Shown piece after piece: positions 47,502 to 55,583 of a DNA stretch of 56,642 nucleotides. The stretch comes from UBA1774 sp045628925 (GTDB taxonomy: Bacteria > Bacillota > Clostridia > Oscillospirales > Oscillospiraceae), in assembly GCA_045628925.1 (NCBI GenBank), contig JAZQQF010000102.1, forward strand, positions 1 through 56,642, written 5' to 3'. Both the position numbers and the translations under genes were made by a program. The notes beneath the pieces were generated by a model that made no database searches, was not told where the DNA came from, and saw nothing but the letters and a program-made list of their open reading frames with translations. Each line of letters starts with the position of its first letter. Position 1 is the first letter of the stretch.

Positions 47502-49151
47502 TTACTCCGCGAAGTAGCGGTACAGGAAGGTGACGATCTGAGCGCGGGTGCACTCGTTGTCGGGGCTGAAGGTGGTCTCGCTGGTGCCAACGGTGATGCC
47601 GTTATCGGCAGCCCAGGTCACAGCGCCGGCGTAGTAAGCGTCAGCCGCAACATCCTCGAAGCAGTCAGCCGCAGCGGTGTTTTCAGCCTTGGCGAAGCGG
47701 GCGAGGAAGGTCACGATCTGGCCGCGGGTGCAGACGGCGTTGGGGCTGAAGGTGCCTTCACCGGTGCCGACGGTGATGCCGTTCTCAACGGCCCACAGGA
47801 CGGCCTTGGAGTAGTAGGTATCGGCAGCGACATCCGCGAAGGGATTCTCAGTGCTCGCGGGTTCGGGGCAGCCGGCAGCACGCCACAGGAAGGTGACAAT
47901 CTGCGCACGGGTGCAGGGATCCTCGGGGCTGAAGGTGGTCTCGCTGGTGCCGACGGTGATGTTATTCTCGACCGCCCAGTACACAGCGTCGTAATACCAG
48001 GCATCCTTGGCAACATCGATGAACTTCAGGTCACCGGATTCCGCAGGCTCTTCAGGCTCTTCGGGTTCTTCAGACTCTTCGGTCTTCTTGGACTTGCCGT
48101 TGATGGGGGTCTCATCCTCGGGGATGTAGTTGGAGATGGGCATCTGAGGAACAAGGATCTCGCCGCAGACGGAGCAGTGGCTGCCCTCGGTCCAGCCGGG
48201 CTGATCGTCGATCGGATCAACGGCGGGGTCGATGACGACGGTGTGGCCGAAAGCGGGGATGATCACGGTGTCAGCGCTGATGCTGTAGGTGCAGGCTTCA
48301 TCGCTGAAGTACTCGCCGCAGTCCTCGCAGCTCCAGCAGGCAATGTTACCGTCTTCGACGCAGGTGGCGTCCTTCGCAGCAACATAAACAGCGTTCGCAT
48401 GGTTCAGGGCGGGGATCGCTTCCTGAGCAGTGATCTCAGCGCCGCAGACGGAACACTTCTGGCCGTCAGTCAGGCCGGCTTCGGTGCAGGTGGCAGCCTT
48501 GCCGGGAACGGTCTCGGGCGTATGGATGCCCGTGGCGGGGATAACGGTCTGGGGAGTGACCCACGTGCCGCAATCAGTGCACTTCACGCCATCGGTCAGA
48601 CCGTCTTCCGCGCAGGTGGCAGCCTTGCCGGCAACGGTCTCAGTGTTCGTGTGGGGGCAGACGATCTCTTCGACGGTCACGCTGCCGTTGACAGGGGTGA
48701 AGATCACATCACCCAGGTCAAAATTCGGGGCCTCCTTGAAGGTCACAATGATGGGATACTCAGCGTAAGCCGCATCGTCCTTCACCTGGAAGGTAAGTGT
48801 CGCAACAGTGCCGTTGACCGTAAAGTTGGGGTTGGCACCTCCGTCCCAAAACAGGGTGTAGGGGTTCTTGGCATAGCCTTCCGCCGTCTTCTCGAAGACG
48901 GGGGTTCCAAGATCCCCCGTGTCGGTCACGTTGACCAGCGTCAGCGCGCTGGCATCGTAGCCGACTTCCAGCTTGAGGCTAACGAAACCGGGGTTGTTGG
49001 CCAGACCGATCTTCACGTCAACGGTTTCGCCACGATGGGCGGTAACGATGCCCGCAGAGACCGTCGGGTCCGCTGCCAGCGCCGGGATCCCCATCGCGGC
49101 AATCATCGCCACGCAGAGAAGCAGCGCAAGCAGCTTCTTGCTTGTTCTCAT
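47502..49151 (-). CDS. Cell-surface anchoring protein: cohesin domain, Cys-ribbon repeats, three SLH domains
   Basis: A 549-residue secreted protein. Signal peptide MRTSKKLLALLLCVAMIAAMGIPALAA; cohesin-type domain about 28-155 (start VSAGIVTAHRGETVDVKIGLANNPG, LEVGYDASALTLVNV, VNGTVATLTFQVKDDA). Four or five Cys-ribbon repeats span about 160-345 (GKAATCAEDGLTDGVKCTDCG; GKAATCTEAGLTDGQKCSVCG; DATCVEDGNIACWSCEDCG). An acidic EEPEEP linker follows, then three SLH modules (about 373-549: DAWYYDAVYWAVENNITVG, TYYSKAVLWAVENGITVG, AYYAGAVTWAADNGITVG). SLH domains bind pyruvylated wall polymer, made by CsaB. Cohesins bind dockerins; a dockerin protein is encoded divergently next door. This arrangement is like a one-cohesin cellulosome anchor. 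GAGGAGAAAGG precedes the ATG, behind a long structured leader. Confidence 0.9.
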   Translation of the reverse strand: MRTSKKLLALLLCVAMIAAMGIPALAADPTVSAGIVTAHRGETVDVKIGLANNPGFVSLKLEVGYDASALTLVNVTDTGDLGTPVFEKTAEGYAKNPYTLFWDGGANPNFTVNGTVATLTFQVKDDAAYAEYPIIVTFKEAPNFDLGDVIFTPVNGSVTVEEIVCPHTNTETVAGKAATCAEDGLTDGVKCTDCGTWVTPQTVIPATGIHTPETVPGKAATCTEAGLTDGQKCSVCGAEITAQEAIPALNHANAVYVAAKDATCVEDGNIACWSCEDCGEYFSDEACTYSISADTVIIPAFGHTVVIDPAVDPIDDQPGWTEGSHCSVCGEILVPQMPISNYIPEDETPINGKSKKTEESEEPEEPEEPAESGDLKFIDVAKDAWYYDAVYWAVENNITVGTSETTFSPEDPCTRAQIVTFLWRAAGCPEPASTENPFADVAADTYYSKAVLWAVENGITVGTGEGTFSPNAVCTRGQIVTFLARFAKAENTAAADCFEDVAADAYYAGAVTWAADNGITVGTSETTFSPDNECTRAQIVTFLYRYFAE

Positions 49152-49510
49152 TTTTTCCTTTCTCCTCTCAGATTATTTTGTTGATTCTATGGTCAGACCC
49201 CGCAGCTTCGCCTTTCCGGTGAATCTGCGGCGGTCAAGCCAACAAGGAAGTGCCCTATGTAAATCCGGTGGGTTCGGGCAATTACCCACATTGAGGTTCT
49301 TATCATAGCACATTTTTTCAGAAGATGGAAGTGCTTTCCGGAAAATACCCGCTGATTTTTTAAAATTTCACGGTGGACCCGCGGTGCTGCCTGCGCTTCG
49401 TCAGATCTTGTTTCCTGACCGAAGTCACGTATCGTCCTGACGATGATCCCATCCTGCCGGATACCTTTGTACCGTCCCCCCGCCATTCCAATTTAATGCA
49501 TCAATGATAT
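49152..49510 (-). promoter_or_regulatory. Structured 5' leader and promoters of the SLH-cohesin gene
   Basis: The 583-bp gap 49152-49734 has no gene. On the minus strand there is an extended -10 TGC-TATGAT (49307-49302), giving a leader of about 145 nt. A farther promoter TTGCAG-17-TATCAT (49532-49504) would give about 345 nt. Hairpins in the transcript: 49431-49444 (ATCGTC/GACGAT), 49396-49424 (CTTCGGTCAG/CTGACGAAG with a bulge), 49268-49289 (GTGGGT/ACCCAC) and 49196-49235 (GACC-G-CCGCAG/CTGCGGGGTC with a partly paired inner loop). I recognise no known riboswitch. Confidence 0.5.
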
Positions 49511-49563
49511 CATATTTTATTCTTTTCTGCAAGTCAAAAACCGATTCTGCCTGTTCTTTTCGT

Positions 49564-49604
49564 ATGATCGCTTCGCCTCCCGGGTCACCGGAAGGCGCTT
49601 TTTG
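49564..49604 (+). repeat. 41-bp terminator-like repeat, copy 1 (upstream of the dockerin gene)
   Basis: ATGATC-N4-CGCCTCCCGGGTCACCGG-A-AGGCGCTTTTTG. It matches copy 2 at 51514-51554 at 36 of 41 positions and forms a hairpin with T-run on the plus strand, although no plus-strand gene precedes it. Confidence 0.8.
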
Positions 49605-49656
49605 TCTGAAATTCGGAAAGATGTGCCTTTTTGCATCATAACCGGCAAAGGGACGC

Positions 49657-49685
49657 TTGCAAAGGTGCATTTTCGCAGATATAAT
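49657..49685 (+). promoter_or_regulatory. Promoter of the dockerin-protein gene
   Basis: TTGCAA (49657-49662), 17 bp, TATAAT (49680-49685). Start near 49692, short leader. Confidence 0.8.
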
Positions 49686-49734
49686 GGTATATCCGCATTA
49701 AAACGGCAAGGAAATGAAAGAGAGGTCACAGGAT

Positions 49735-51504
49735 ATGCAAAAGAGAGGAAAACGACTCGTTTGCCTTCTGCTGGCGTTCGTCCTCTGCGCCGGACTTCTG
49801 GGCATGGGGCAGTCGGCGGAGGCGGCCGGACTGGAAACCCCGATGAACGCCGAGATGTACGCGCTGCTGGATGACATCGTGCAGGCGGTTTATTACTGGG
49901 AACCGGAAGTCGATCTCAGTCCCTATGATCTTTCGGACGTGCAGGTCCGGCGGGTGCTGGACGAGTTTTTCTTCACGTATCCCCGTTTTTTCTATTACAT
50001 CGACTACAACGATACCATATGGAATAACACGCTGCATCTGTATTATTCCTGCGATACGCTCGCGTTTCGCAAGGATGATGTTCCGATCTACGAAGCGGCT
50101 GTGCAGAAAGCGCTGGATACGGCAGTAAAGCCGGGCATGAATACGCTGGGCATCATGCTCGCCCTGCATGATTATCTCTGTGCCACGGTGGAATATGATG
50201 ACCCGGTCGCTGAATTGAGCGGGTTATATTCAGCCCACACAGCCTACGGGGCGCTGGTGGAAGGCCGCGCCGTCTGTCAGGGCTATGCGATGGCCTATGT
50301 CGATCTGCTGCAGCGCTGCGGCATCGAGTGCCGGTATGAGCGCTCCAACGATATGAATCATGGATGGACGCTGGTGAAGCTGGGTGGCCTGTGGTACCAC
50401 ATCGATGTGACATGGGATGACGACAAAACGCCGCAGCCCAAGCATCAGTATTTCCTCAACAGCGACTATCAGCTCTCAGCCGACCATTATGGCTGGATGC
50501 AGTATGAATACTGCATCAGCCGCGAATTCGACGATTCCGATGTGCAGAAAATGACCGGCCCCTACTTTTTCACCTCCGGCACGGAAAGCTACAGCTTTTT
50601 GTTTAACGCGGCGGTGCCGGGATTCGACCTGATGCGCTGGGACTGGGACTCCAATACGTTATACCGGGTCAAGACCATCGAAGATACGTGGCCCTATCCC
50701 GGCAGCCCCGGCTACTACTATGCGGACTGCTTCAGCAACATCATCATGCGGGACGGACTGCTCTATTTTAACGGACCTGAAACCCTTTACCGCTATGATC
50801 CCGCGACCGATGTGCTCACCTCGCAGGGCGTGTCCACCGACGGCAACGGTTATCTTTACGGCCTGTTCTGGTATGGCGATCAGGTTTACTGCTACGTGGG
50901 CTTTGACGCCAGCATGGATGAAGAGGATATGCTCATTATGCACATCCCGGACGACTTTTTCGGGAGTACGCACACCCACAGGCTCACCAGATACCCCTAT
51001 GTTGCTCCTACCTGCGTGGAGGACGGTCACGTTGATTACTGGTACTGCTCCGAATGCGGGAATTTCTACTTCGACAGCGCCTGTACCCGCATGATCGTCG
51101 ACGACAGCTGGTGCCTCCCCGCCACGGGCCATCAGCTCACCGCGCATCCCTACGTTGCTCCCACCGCCGTGAAATCCGGCAGCAGCGCCTACTGGAGCTG
51201 CTCCGGCTGCGGGAAATTCTTCTCCGATGCAGCCTGCACCCACGAGATCGCCGCAGACAGCTGGATCCTGCCCGCGCTGGGCGGCGGTCTCTGCGGAGAC
51301 GTGAACAGTGACGGCACGGTCAACGCCAAGGACGGCATCGTGCTCGCCCGCTATATCGCAGGCTGGAGCGGTTATGTATCTATGGCGGACCTTTCCGCTG
51401 CCGACGTGAACAGCGACGGGGCCGTCAATGCCAAGGACGGCATCATCCTCGCAAGACACATCGCAGGCTGGACGGGGTATGATAATCTCCCCTTTGCGGG
51501 CTGA
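49735..51504 (+). CDS. Secreted transglutaminase-like protein with Cys-ribbon repeats and a C-terminal type I dockerin
   Basis: A 589-residue secreted protein. Signal peptide KRGKRLVCLLLAFVLCAGLLGMGQSAEA; transglutaminase-like domain about 45-235 with the papain-like triad Cys180 (GRAVCQGYAMAY), His about 208 (MNHGWTLVKLG) and Asp about 223 (WYHIDVTWDDDK). A beta-propeller or WD-like region with Tyr-rich repeats follows (about 290-410). Two Cys-ribbon repeats lie at about 415-515 (APTCVEDGHVDYWYCSECG; APTAVKSGSSAYWSCSGCG). The dockerin is at about 520-585: two copies of GDVNSDGTVNAKDG / ADVNSDGAVNAKDG, each with the Asp/Asn calcium loop and an I-x-LAR-x-IAGW helix. The dockerin should bind a cohesin, the nearest being the divergent SLH protein. 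ATG 49735 is preferred over 49714 because the signal peptide begins there. Confidence 0.9.
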   Translation: MQKRGKRLVCLLLAFVLCAGLLGMGQSAEAAGLETPMNAEMYALLDDIVQAVYYWEPEVDLSPYDLSDVQVRRVLDEFFFTYPRFFYYIDYNDTIWNNTLHLYYSCDTLAFRKDDVPIYEAAVQKALDTAVKPGMNTLGIMLALHDYLCATVEYDDPVAELSGLYSAHTAYGALVEGRAVCQGYAMAYVDLLQRCGIECRYERSNDMNHGWTLVKLGGLWYHIDVTWDDDKTPQPKHQYFLNSDYQLSADHYGWMQYEYCISREFDDSDVQKMTGPYFFTSGTESYSFLFNAAVPGFDLMRWDWDSNTLYRVKTIEDTWPYPGSPGYYYADCFSNIIMRDGLLYFNGPETLYRYDPATDVLTSQGVSTDGNGYLYGLFWYGDQVYCYVGFDASMDEEDMLIMHIPDDFFGSTHTHRLTRYPYVAPTCVEDGHVDYWYCSECGNFYFDSACTRMIVDDSWCLPATGHQLTAHPYVAPTAVKSGSSAYWSCSGCGKFFSDAACTHEIAADSWILPALGGGLCGDVNSDGTVNAKDGIVLARYIAGWSGYVSMADLSAADVNSDGAVNAKDGIILARHIAGWTGYDNLPFAG

Positions 51505-51513
51505 ATCGCAGCA

Positions 51514-51554
51514 ATGATCTCCGCGCCTCCCGGGTCACCGGGAGGCGCTTTTTG
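51514..51554 (+). terminator. Terminator of the dockerin gene (41-bp repeat, copy 2)
   Basis: GCGCCTCCCGG / CCGGGAGGCGC with a GTCA loop, then TTTTT; 10 nt after the stop codon. Near copy of 49564-49604. Confidence 0.9.
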
Positions 51555-51570
51555 CGTGTGCGATTCGCTC

Positions 51571-51599
51571 TTGACATTCCGGCCCGTTTCCGATTTAAT
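51571..51599 (+). promoter_or_regulatory. Promoter of the MATE-HAD/NadE operon
   Basis: TTGACA (51571-51576), 17 bp, TTTAAT (51594-51599). Confidence 0.65.
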
Positions 51600-51633
51600 A
51601 ATCAGATAGAATAATCGCAAAGAAGGGTTTCTC

Positions 51634-53049
51634 ATGCCGTCACCCCGACGCGCAAAGCGCACCGCACCCGACCTGCCCCGCGGCAGCTCCTTTCTCACCC
51701 ATGACCGGGATTTTTACCGGACGTTTCCCCCTCTGCTGTGCATCATCACCCTGCAGCAGCTTGCCGCGCTCACCGTCAACCTGCTGGATAATATCATGCT
51801 GGGGCGCTATACGGAGCTGAGCCTCAGCGGCGCAACGCTGGTGAACCAGCTGCAGTTCGTGCTGCAGCAGCTTTGCGGCGGCATCGGCATGGGCGTCAGC
51901 GTCCTCGGCAGCCAGTACTGGGGCCGGAAGGAGACGCGGCCCATCAAGCGTGTCACCTCCGTGGGCGTGAAGTTCGCCATCGGCGCGGGCCTCATCTTCT
52001 GCCTCGGCAGCCGCCTGATGCCCCACGCGGTGCTGAGCCTGTTCACGAATGACGAGACGGTCATCACCGAGGGCATGAAATACCTGCGCATCATGTGCTG
52101 GACCTACCTGATCTTCGCCGTGTCCAATACGCTGATGTATTCCCTCCAGAGCGTGGAGACGGCGTTTATCGGAACGGTCATGTCCTGCTCCACCATCGTC
52201 ATCAACTTCTGCCTCAATTCCTGTCTCATCTACGGGCGCTTCGGCTTCCCGGAGCTGGGCATCCGGGGCGCGGCCTACGCCACCCTCACCAGCCGCATCG
52301 TGGAGCTCATTATCATCCTCGTCTACGTGCTGTTCATCGACAAAAAGCTGAAAATGAACCTGAGGGATATCTTCGGGCTGGACTTCGGTTATCTGAAGGA
52401 TTTTGCGAAGGCCGCGCTGCCGGTGATGTTCTCCGGCCTCATGTGGGGCGTGGCACAGGGCGCGCAGACGGCCATCCTCGGCCATATGAGCGCCGCCGTC
52501 ATCGCCGCGAACAGCATCGCCTCGGTCATCTTCCAGCTCTTCGTAGTGGTGGGGATGTCCGGCGCAAACGCGGCCAGCATCACCATGGGCAAGACCGTCG
52601 GAAAGGGCGACTTTGCAAACGTGAAGCCCTATACGCGGACGCTGCAGATGCTTTTCCTGCTCATCGGCGTCATACAGGCGATCCTGATGCTCCTCTGCCG
52701 GAACGCCATCGTGGGCTTCTACTCCGTATCCGCGGAGGCGGCGGCGCTGGCGAAGGATTTTCTGGTGGTCCTCGCCGTTACCTCCGTTGGCTCCTGCTAT
52801 GAGTTCCCGGTGGAGGGCGGCATCATCGCCGGGGGCGGCGATCCGAAATATCAGGCCATCGTGGACAATCTGTTCATGTGGCTGTTCACCATCCCCTCGG
52901 CAGCGCTGAGCGCCTTCGTGTTCCACGCTTCGCCGCTGGTCGTTTTCTGCTTTCTGAAGGCGGATCAGTTACTGAAATGCATCCCCAACGGCATCGTGGT
53001 GAACCGCTACCGCTGGGTGAAGCAGCTCACAAGGGAGGAGAACACATGA
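51634..53049 (+). CDS. MATE-family efflux transporter
   Basis: A 471-residue membrane protein with about twelve helices in two bundles and no enzymatic motif. Typical MATE blocks: QLAALTVNLLDNIMLGRYTELSLSGATLVNQL in helices 1-2, GMGVSVLGSQYWGRKE, LQSVETAFIGTVMSC, and in the second half GAQTAILGHMSAAVIAANSIA and GANAASITMGKTVGKGD. MATE proteins export cationic drugs or metabolites using H+ or Na+; the substrate is unknown. Its stop overlaps the ATG of the HAD-NadE gene (ATGA), so they are translationally coupled. Confidence 0.93.
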   Translation: MPSPRRAKRTAPDLPRGSSFLTHDRDFYRTFPPLLCIITLQQLAALTVNLLDNIMLGRYTELSLSGATLVNQLQFVLQQLCGGIGMGVSVLGSQYWGRKETRPIKRVTSVGVKFAIGAGLIFCLGSRLMPHAVLSLFTNDETVITEGMKYLRIMCWTYLIFAVSNTLMYSLQSVETAFIGTVMSCSTIVINFCLNSCLIYGRFGFPELGIRGAAYATLTSRIVELIIILVYVLFIDKKLKMNLRDIFGLDFGYLKDFAKAALPVMFSGLMWGVAQGAQTAILGHMSAAVIAANSIASVIFQLFVVVGMSGANAASITMGKTVGKGDFANVKPYTRTLQMLFLLIGVIQAILMLLCRNAIVGFYSVSAEAAALAKDFLVVLAVTSVGSCYEFPVEGGIIAGGGDPKYQAIVDNLFMWLFTIPSAALSAFVFHASPLVVFCFLKADQLLKCIPNGIVVNRYRWVKQLTREENT

Positions 53050-54431
53050 GAGCGGCGGTCTTATTTGATCTGGACGGAACCCTCTGGGATTCCACCTTCG
53101 CCATCACTCCCGCGTGGGACCGGGTACTGTCAAAGGCGGGAAGGCACGTCACGCGAGAGGATATGACCGGCGTGATGGGCATGACCGACCGGGAGATCGG
53201 CGCGGCGCTGCTGCCGGAGCTGGATGGGGAGGCTTCCACCGCCCTCGTCCGCCTCGCCAGCCGGGAGGAGGTACCGGATATCCGGCGCACAGGCGGGAAG
53301 CTCTACCCCGGCGTAGCGGATACGCTGCGGATATTAAAGGAAGACTATGACCTGTATATCGTCTCTAACTGCATGGACGGGTATATTCAGGCATTTCTCT
53401 ATGCCCACAGTCAGGGGCAGAACTTCCGGGATTACGGCTGCCTCGGGTTCCCGGCGCAGGACAAGGCCAGCAATATCCGGGCCATCTGTGAAAAGCATCA
53501 TCTGGAAAAAGCGATCTACGTGGGCGATACGGCCTCCGACGGGCGCGCTGCCCGTGCGGCAGGTCTGCCCTTTATCCATGCTTCCTACGGCTTCGGGCAG
53601 GCTGACGGCGCCGACGGCGTTCTGAACGCCTTTTCGGAGCTGCCGAGGCTGCTGGAGACCATCTGGAAGGAACGAAACGATCACATCGGGGAGGAAAGGA
53701 CCATGCGGGATTATCGGGAAGAAACGGAAAAGCGGGTGCAGTTCATCCGGGAGCGGCTGGCGGAAAGCGGCGCGAAGGGCATCGTTTACGGAAACAGCGG
53801 CGGCAAGGACAGCGCGCTGGTGGGCATCCTCTGCAAGCTGGCCTGTGAGGACACCGTGGGCGTGACGCTGCCCTGCGAATCGAAGCGGAATTTCGGGGAG
53901 GATATGGCGGACGGCCTCGCCGTGGCGGAGCAGTTCAAAATCGAGACCCGGAACGTGGACATCACCCCCGTGAAGGAGGCGCTGGTGGCAGCGGTGGGGC
54001 CGGTGACAGAGCTGAACAAGGCTGCGCTGACGAATATGAATCCCCGCCTGCGAATGATCACGCTGTATTCCATCGGCGCGGCGGAGAACCGTCTGGTGGC
54101 CGGAACGGGCAACCGCAGCGAACGGTATATGGGCTATTTCACGAAATGGGGCGACGGGGCCTGCGACTTCAACCCCATCGGCGACCTGACGGTGGCGGAG
54201 GTCTATGACTTCCTGCGCTACCTGAACGCGCCGGAGAACATCATCAGAAAAGCTCCCTCCGCCGGTCTGTTCGAGGGACAGACGGACGAGCAGGAGATGG
54301 GCGTGAGCTATGCCGCCATCGACACGGTGGTGCTGGGCGGCGAGGTGAGCGAGGCGGAGAAGGCCATCATCGACCGCTATCATTCCCGCAGCGAGCACAA
54401 GCGGAAGATGCCGCCCATCTACGGGGAGTAA
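53046..54431 (+). CDS. nadE: Fusion: HAD-family phosphatase plus NH3-dependent NAD+ synthetase
   Basis: A 461-residue open frame with no stop between two enzymes. Residues 1-205 are a HAD phosphatase: LFDLDGTLWDS (nucleophile and acid Asp), YIVSNCMD (Ser), QDKASN (Lys) and VGDTASDGRAA. Residues 220-461 are a complete NadE (final step of NAD synthesis, amidation of deamido-NAD with ammonia): VYGNSGGKDSALV (ATP loop), LTNMNPRLRMITLYSIGAAENRLVAGTGNRSE, and NPIGDLTVAEVYDFLRYLNAP. No nitrilase domain, so it is the ammonia-dependent type. An ATG at 53703 has GGGGAGGAAAGG 3 nt upstream and would make a normal 242-residue NadE alone, so both a fusion and a free NadE may be made. Overlaps the MATE gene by 4 bp. 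Confidence 0.9.
   Translation: MRAAVLFDLDGTLWDSTFAITPAWDRVLSKAGRHVTREDMTGVMGMTDREIGAALLPELDGEASTALVRLASREEVPDIRRTGGKLYPGVADTLRILKEDYDLYIVSNCMDGYIQAFLYAHSQGQNFRDYGCLGFPAQDKASNIRAICEKHHLEKAIYVGDTASDGRAARAAGLPFIHASYGFGQADGADGVLNAFSELPRLLETIWKERNDHIGEERTMRDYREETEKRVQFIRERLAESGAKGIVYGNSGGKDSALVGILCKLACEDTVGVTLPCESKRNFGEDMADGLAVAEQFKIETRNVDITPVKEALVAAVGPVTELNKAALTNMNPRLRMITLYSIGAAENRLVAGTGNRSERYMGYFTKWGDGACDFNPIGDLTVAEVYDFLRYLNAPENIIRKAPSAGLFEGQTDEQEMGVSYAAIDTVVLGGEVSEAEKAIIDRYHSRSEHKRKMPPIYGE
53692..53705 (+). promoter_or_regulatory. Internal ribosome binding site and start codon for free NadE
   Basis: AGGAAAGG closely followed by ATG at 53703, in frame with the fusion. The predicted product begins MRDYREETEKRVQFIRERL, the expected NadE N-terminus. 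Confidence 0.65.
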
Positions 54432-54433
54432 AA

Positions 54434-54480
54434 AGACCGCGGCAGATGCGAATGCATCTGCCGCGGCTGCATTTTCGGGT
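54434..54480. terminator. Bidirectional terminator between nadE and the UroD-family gene
   Basis: Perfect CCGCGGCAGATGC / GCATCTGCCGCGG with loop GAAT, followed on the minus strand by TCTTTTT. An outer AAAGACC/GGTCTTT pairing adds a T-rich end on the plus strand. Confidence 0.85.
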
Positions 54481-54482
54481 CT

Positions 54483-55550
54483 TTACTTCTCGTAATACTC
54501 CCGGCTGTAGTAATACAGCTCGGCCTGCGCGTCCCACCGCAGCTCCGGGCTGCCGGCAAAGACGCTGGTGAAGTAGCCGCCGCCTTTAGCATAGGTGTCG
54601 ATATTCTCGCGGATGGCGGCGATGAGCTCATCCTTTCCGGCATTGGGCGGCGGGGTGATGCCCACGTCGATGCCGATGCGGTCGCCGAATTCTTCCTTGA
54701 GGGCGGGCACGTTGTTGGCGCGGGCCTGGATCTGCATGAAGTCCACGCCCATGTCGATCATATAGGGCACGAAGCGCTTGATATTGCCGCAGCTGTGCAA
54801 CTCCACCACCACGCCCTTCTGCCGGATATGCTGGAACAGGCGCTTCGTCGGCTCAAACAGCAGGTCCTCCATCATCTGCTCGGAGAAGAAGGTGTCCCGC
54901 TCGGTGCCCCAGTCGTCGTGATAGGTGAGCATATCGGCGGGCACGTATTTCAGCAGCCGGTCCACAAATTCGCATTCGTGGTCCACGAAGTCCTCAAAGA
55001 AGGCGTGGGTCGCCTCCGGCTCCAGCGCCATGGCCACCATCGCGTCCGTATAGCCGCCCATGAGGGAGACGAAGCGCTCCGTGCAGCCGAGACCGATATC
55101 CACGCAGAGGACCTTCTCCCCGTCGTAGTCCGCCATGTACTTCGCGCAGTTGCCTTCAAAATCATAATCGTCCAGCTTCGGGAACTTCACCCTCGTTTTA
55201 TACTCAGTGATATCGTCCATGAACTGGACGCCGGGGGTGAGCATGGGGCCGCCCACCTCGGGGACCCACGTCCAGTCCACGCCGAACCAGTCGATAAAGC
55301 GGTTGCGCTCCCGCCATGAGAAGTCCGCCTCCGGCGCGCCGATGACGAGGGAATACAGGCTGCTCTTGAACTCGGCGGAGCTGTTGGGCACCCAGAGGGG
55401 ATGGTTCCGCTCCGCGCAGCGGCGGAAGTTTTCCTTGATGCTGATGGGCTTGGGGAAAACCGGGCTGGTGCTGGTCATGCCGCCGAACACGCTTTTGGTG
55501 GTCACGGTAGGCACGCTGGGGTCGAGATATTTCGGTCTGGGATAAGGCAT
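54483..55550 (-). CDS. Uroporphyrinogen decarboxylase-family protein (probably not haem pathway)
   Basis: A 355-residue TIM-barrel protein of the UroD/MtaA superfamily. Visible blocks are NFRRCAERNHPLWVPN, WFGVDWTWVPEVGGPML, DDWGTERDTFFSEQMMEDLLFEPTKRL and VVVELHSCGNIKRFVPYMIDMGVDFMQIQARAN; the HSCG motif can bind zinc in the methyltransferase members. The substrate-binding N-terminal motif of true HemE (RPVWxMRQAGR) is absent. It is therefore more likely a corrinoid/methyl-group or aromatic-metabolism enzyme than a haem enzyme (inference). The ATG at 55550 has GGGAGG 8 nt upstream and its own promoter. Single gene before the tRNA cluster. Confidence 0.85.
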   Translation of the reverse strand: MPYPRPKYLDPSVPTVTTKSVFGGMTSTSPVFPKPISIKENFRRCAERNHPLWVPNSSAEFKSSLYSLVIGAPEADFSWRERNRFIDWFGVDWTWVPEVGGPMLTPGVQFMDDITEYKTRVKFPKLDDYDFEGNCAKYMADYDGEKVLCVDIGLGCTERFVSLMGGYTDAMVAMALEPEATHAFFEDFVDHECEFVDRLLKYVPADMLTYHDDWGTERDTFFSEQMMEDLLFEPTKRLFQHIRQKGVVVELHSCGNIKRFVPYMIDMGVDFMQIQARANNVPALKEEFGDRIGIDVGITPPPNAGKDELIAAIRENIDTYAKGGGYFTSVFAGSPELRWDAQAELYYYSREYYEK

Positions 55551-55583
55551 GGTCGTTCCTCCCTTTCGGTTCTGTTTTTCCTG

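Noticed and set aside
49190..49295. Possible c-di-GMP-I (GEMM) riboswitch in the SLH leader
   Set aside because: The 3' part (GAAGCTGCGGGGTCTGACC) is reminiscent, but the conserved GGACGCAAAGCC segment and tetraloop-receptor arrangement are missing, so I report only a structured leader of unknown class.
49371..49395. T-box-like TGGACCCGCG on the plus strand
   Set aside because: It differs from the T-box consensus TGGNACCGCG, no antiterminator/terminator pair follows directly, and the downstream gene is not related to amino acid use.
54483..55550. Calling the UroD-family gene hemE
   Set aside because: The HemE N-terminal RPVWxMRQAGR-type motif is absent and no other haem genes are nearby.
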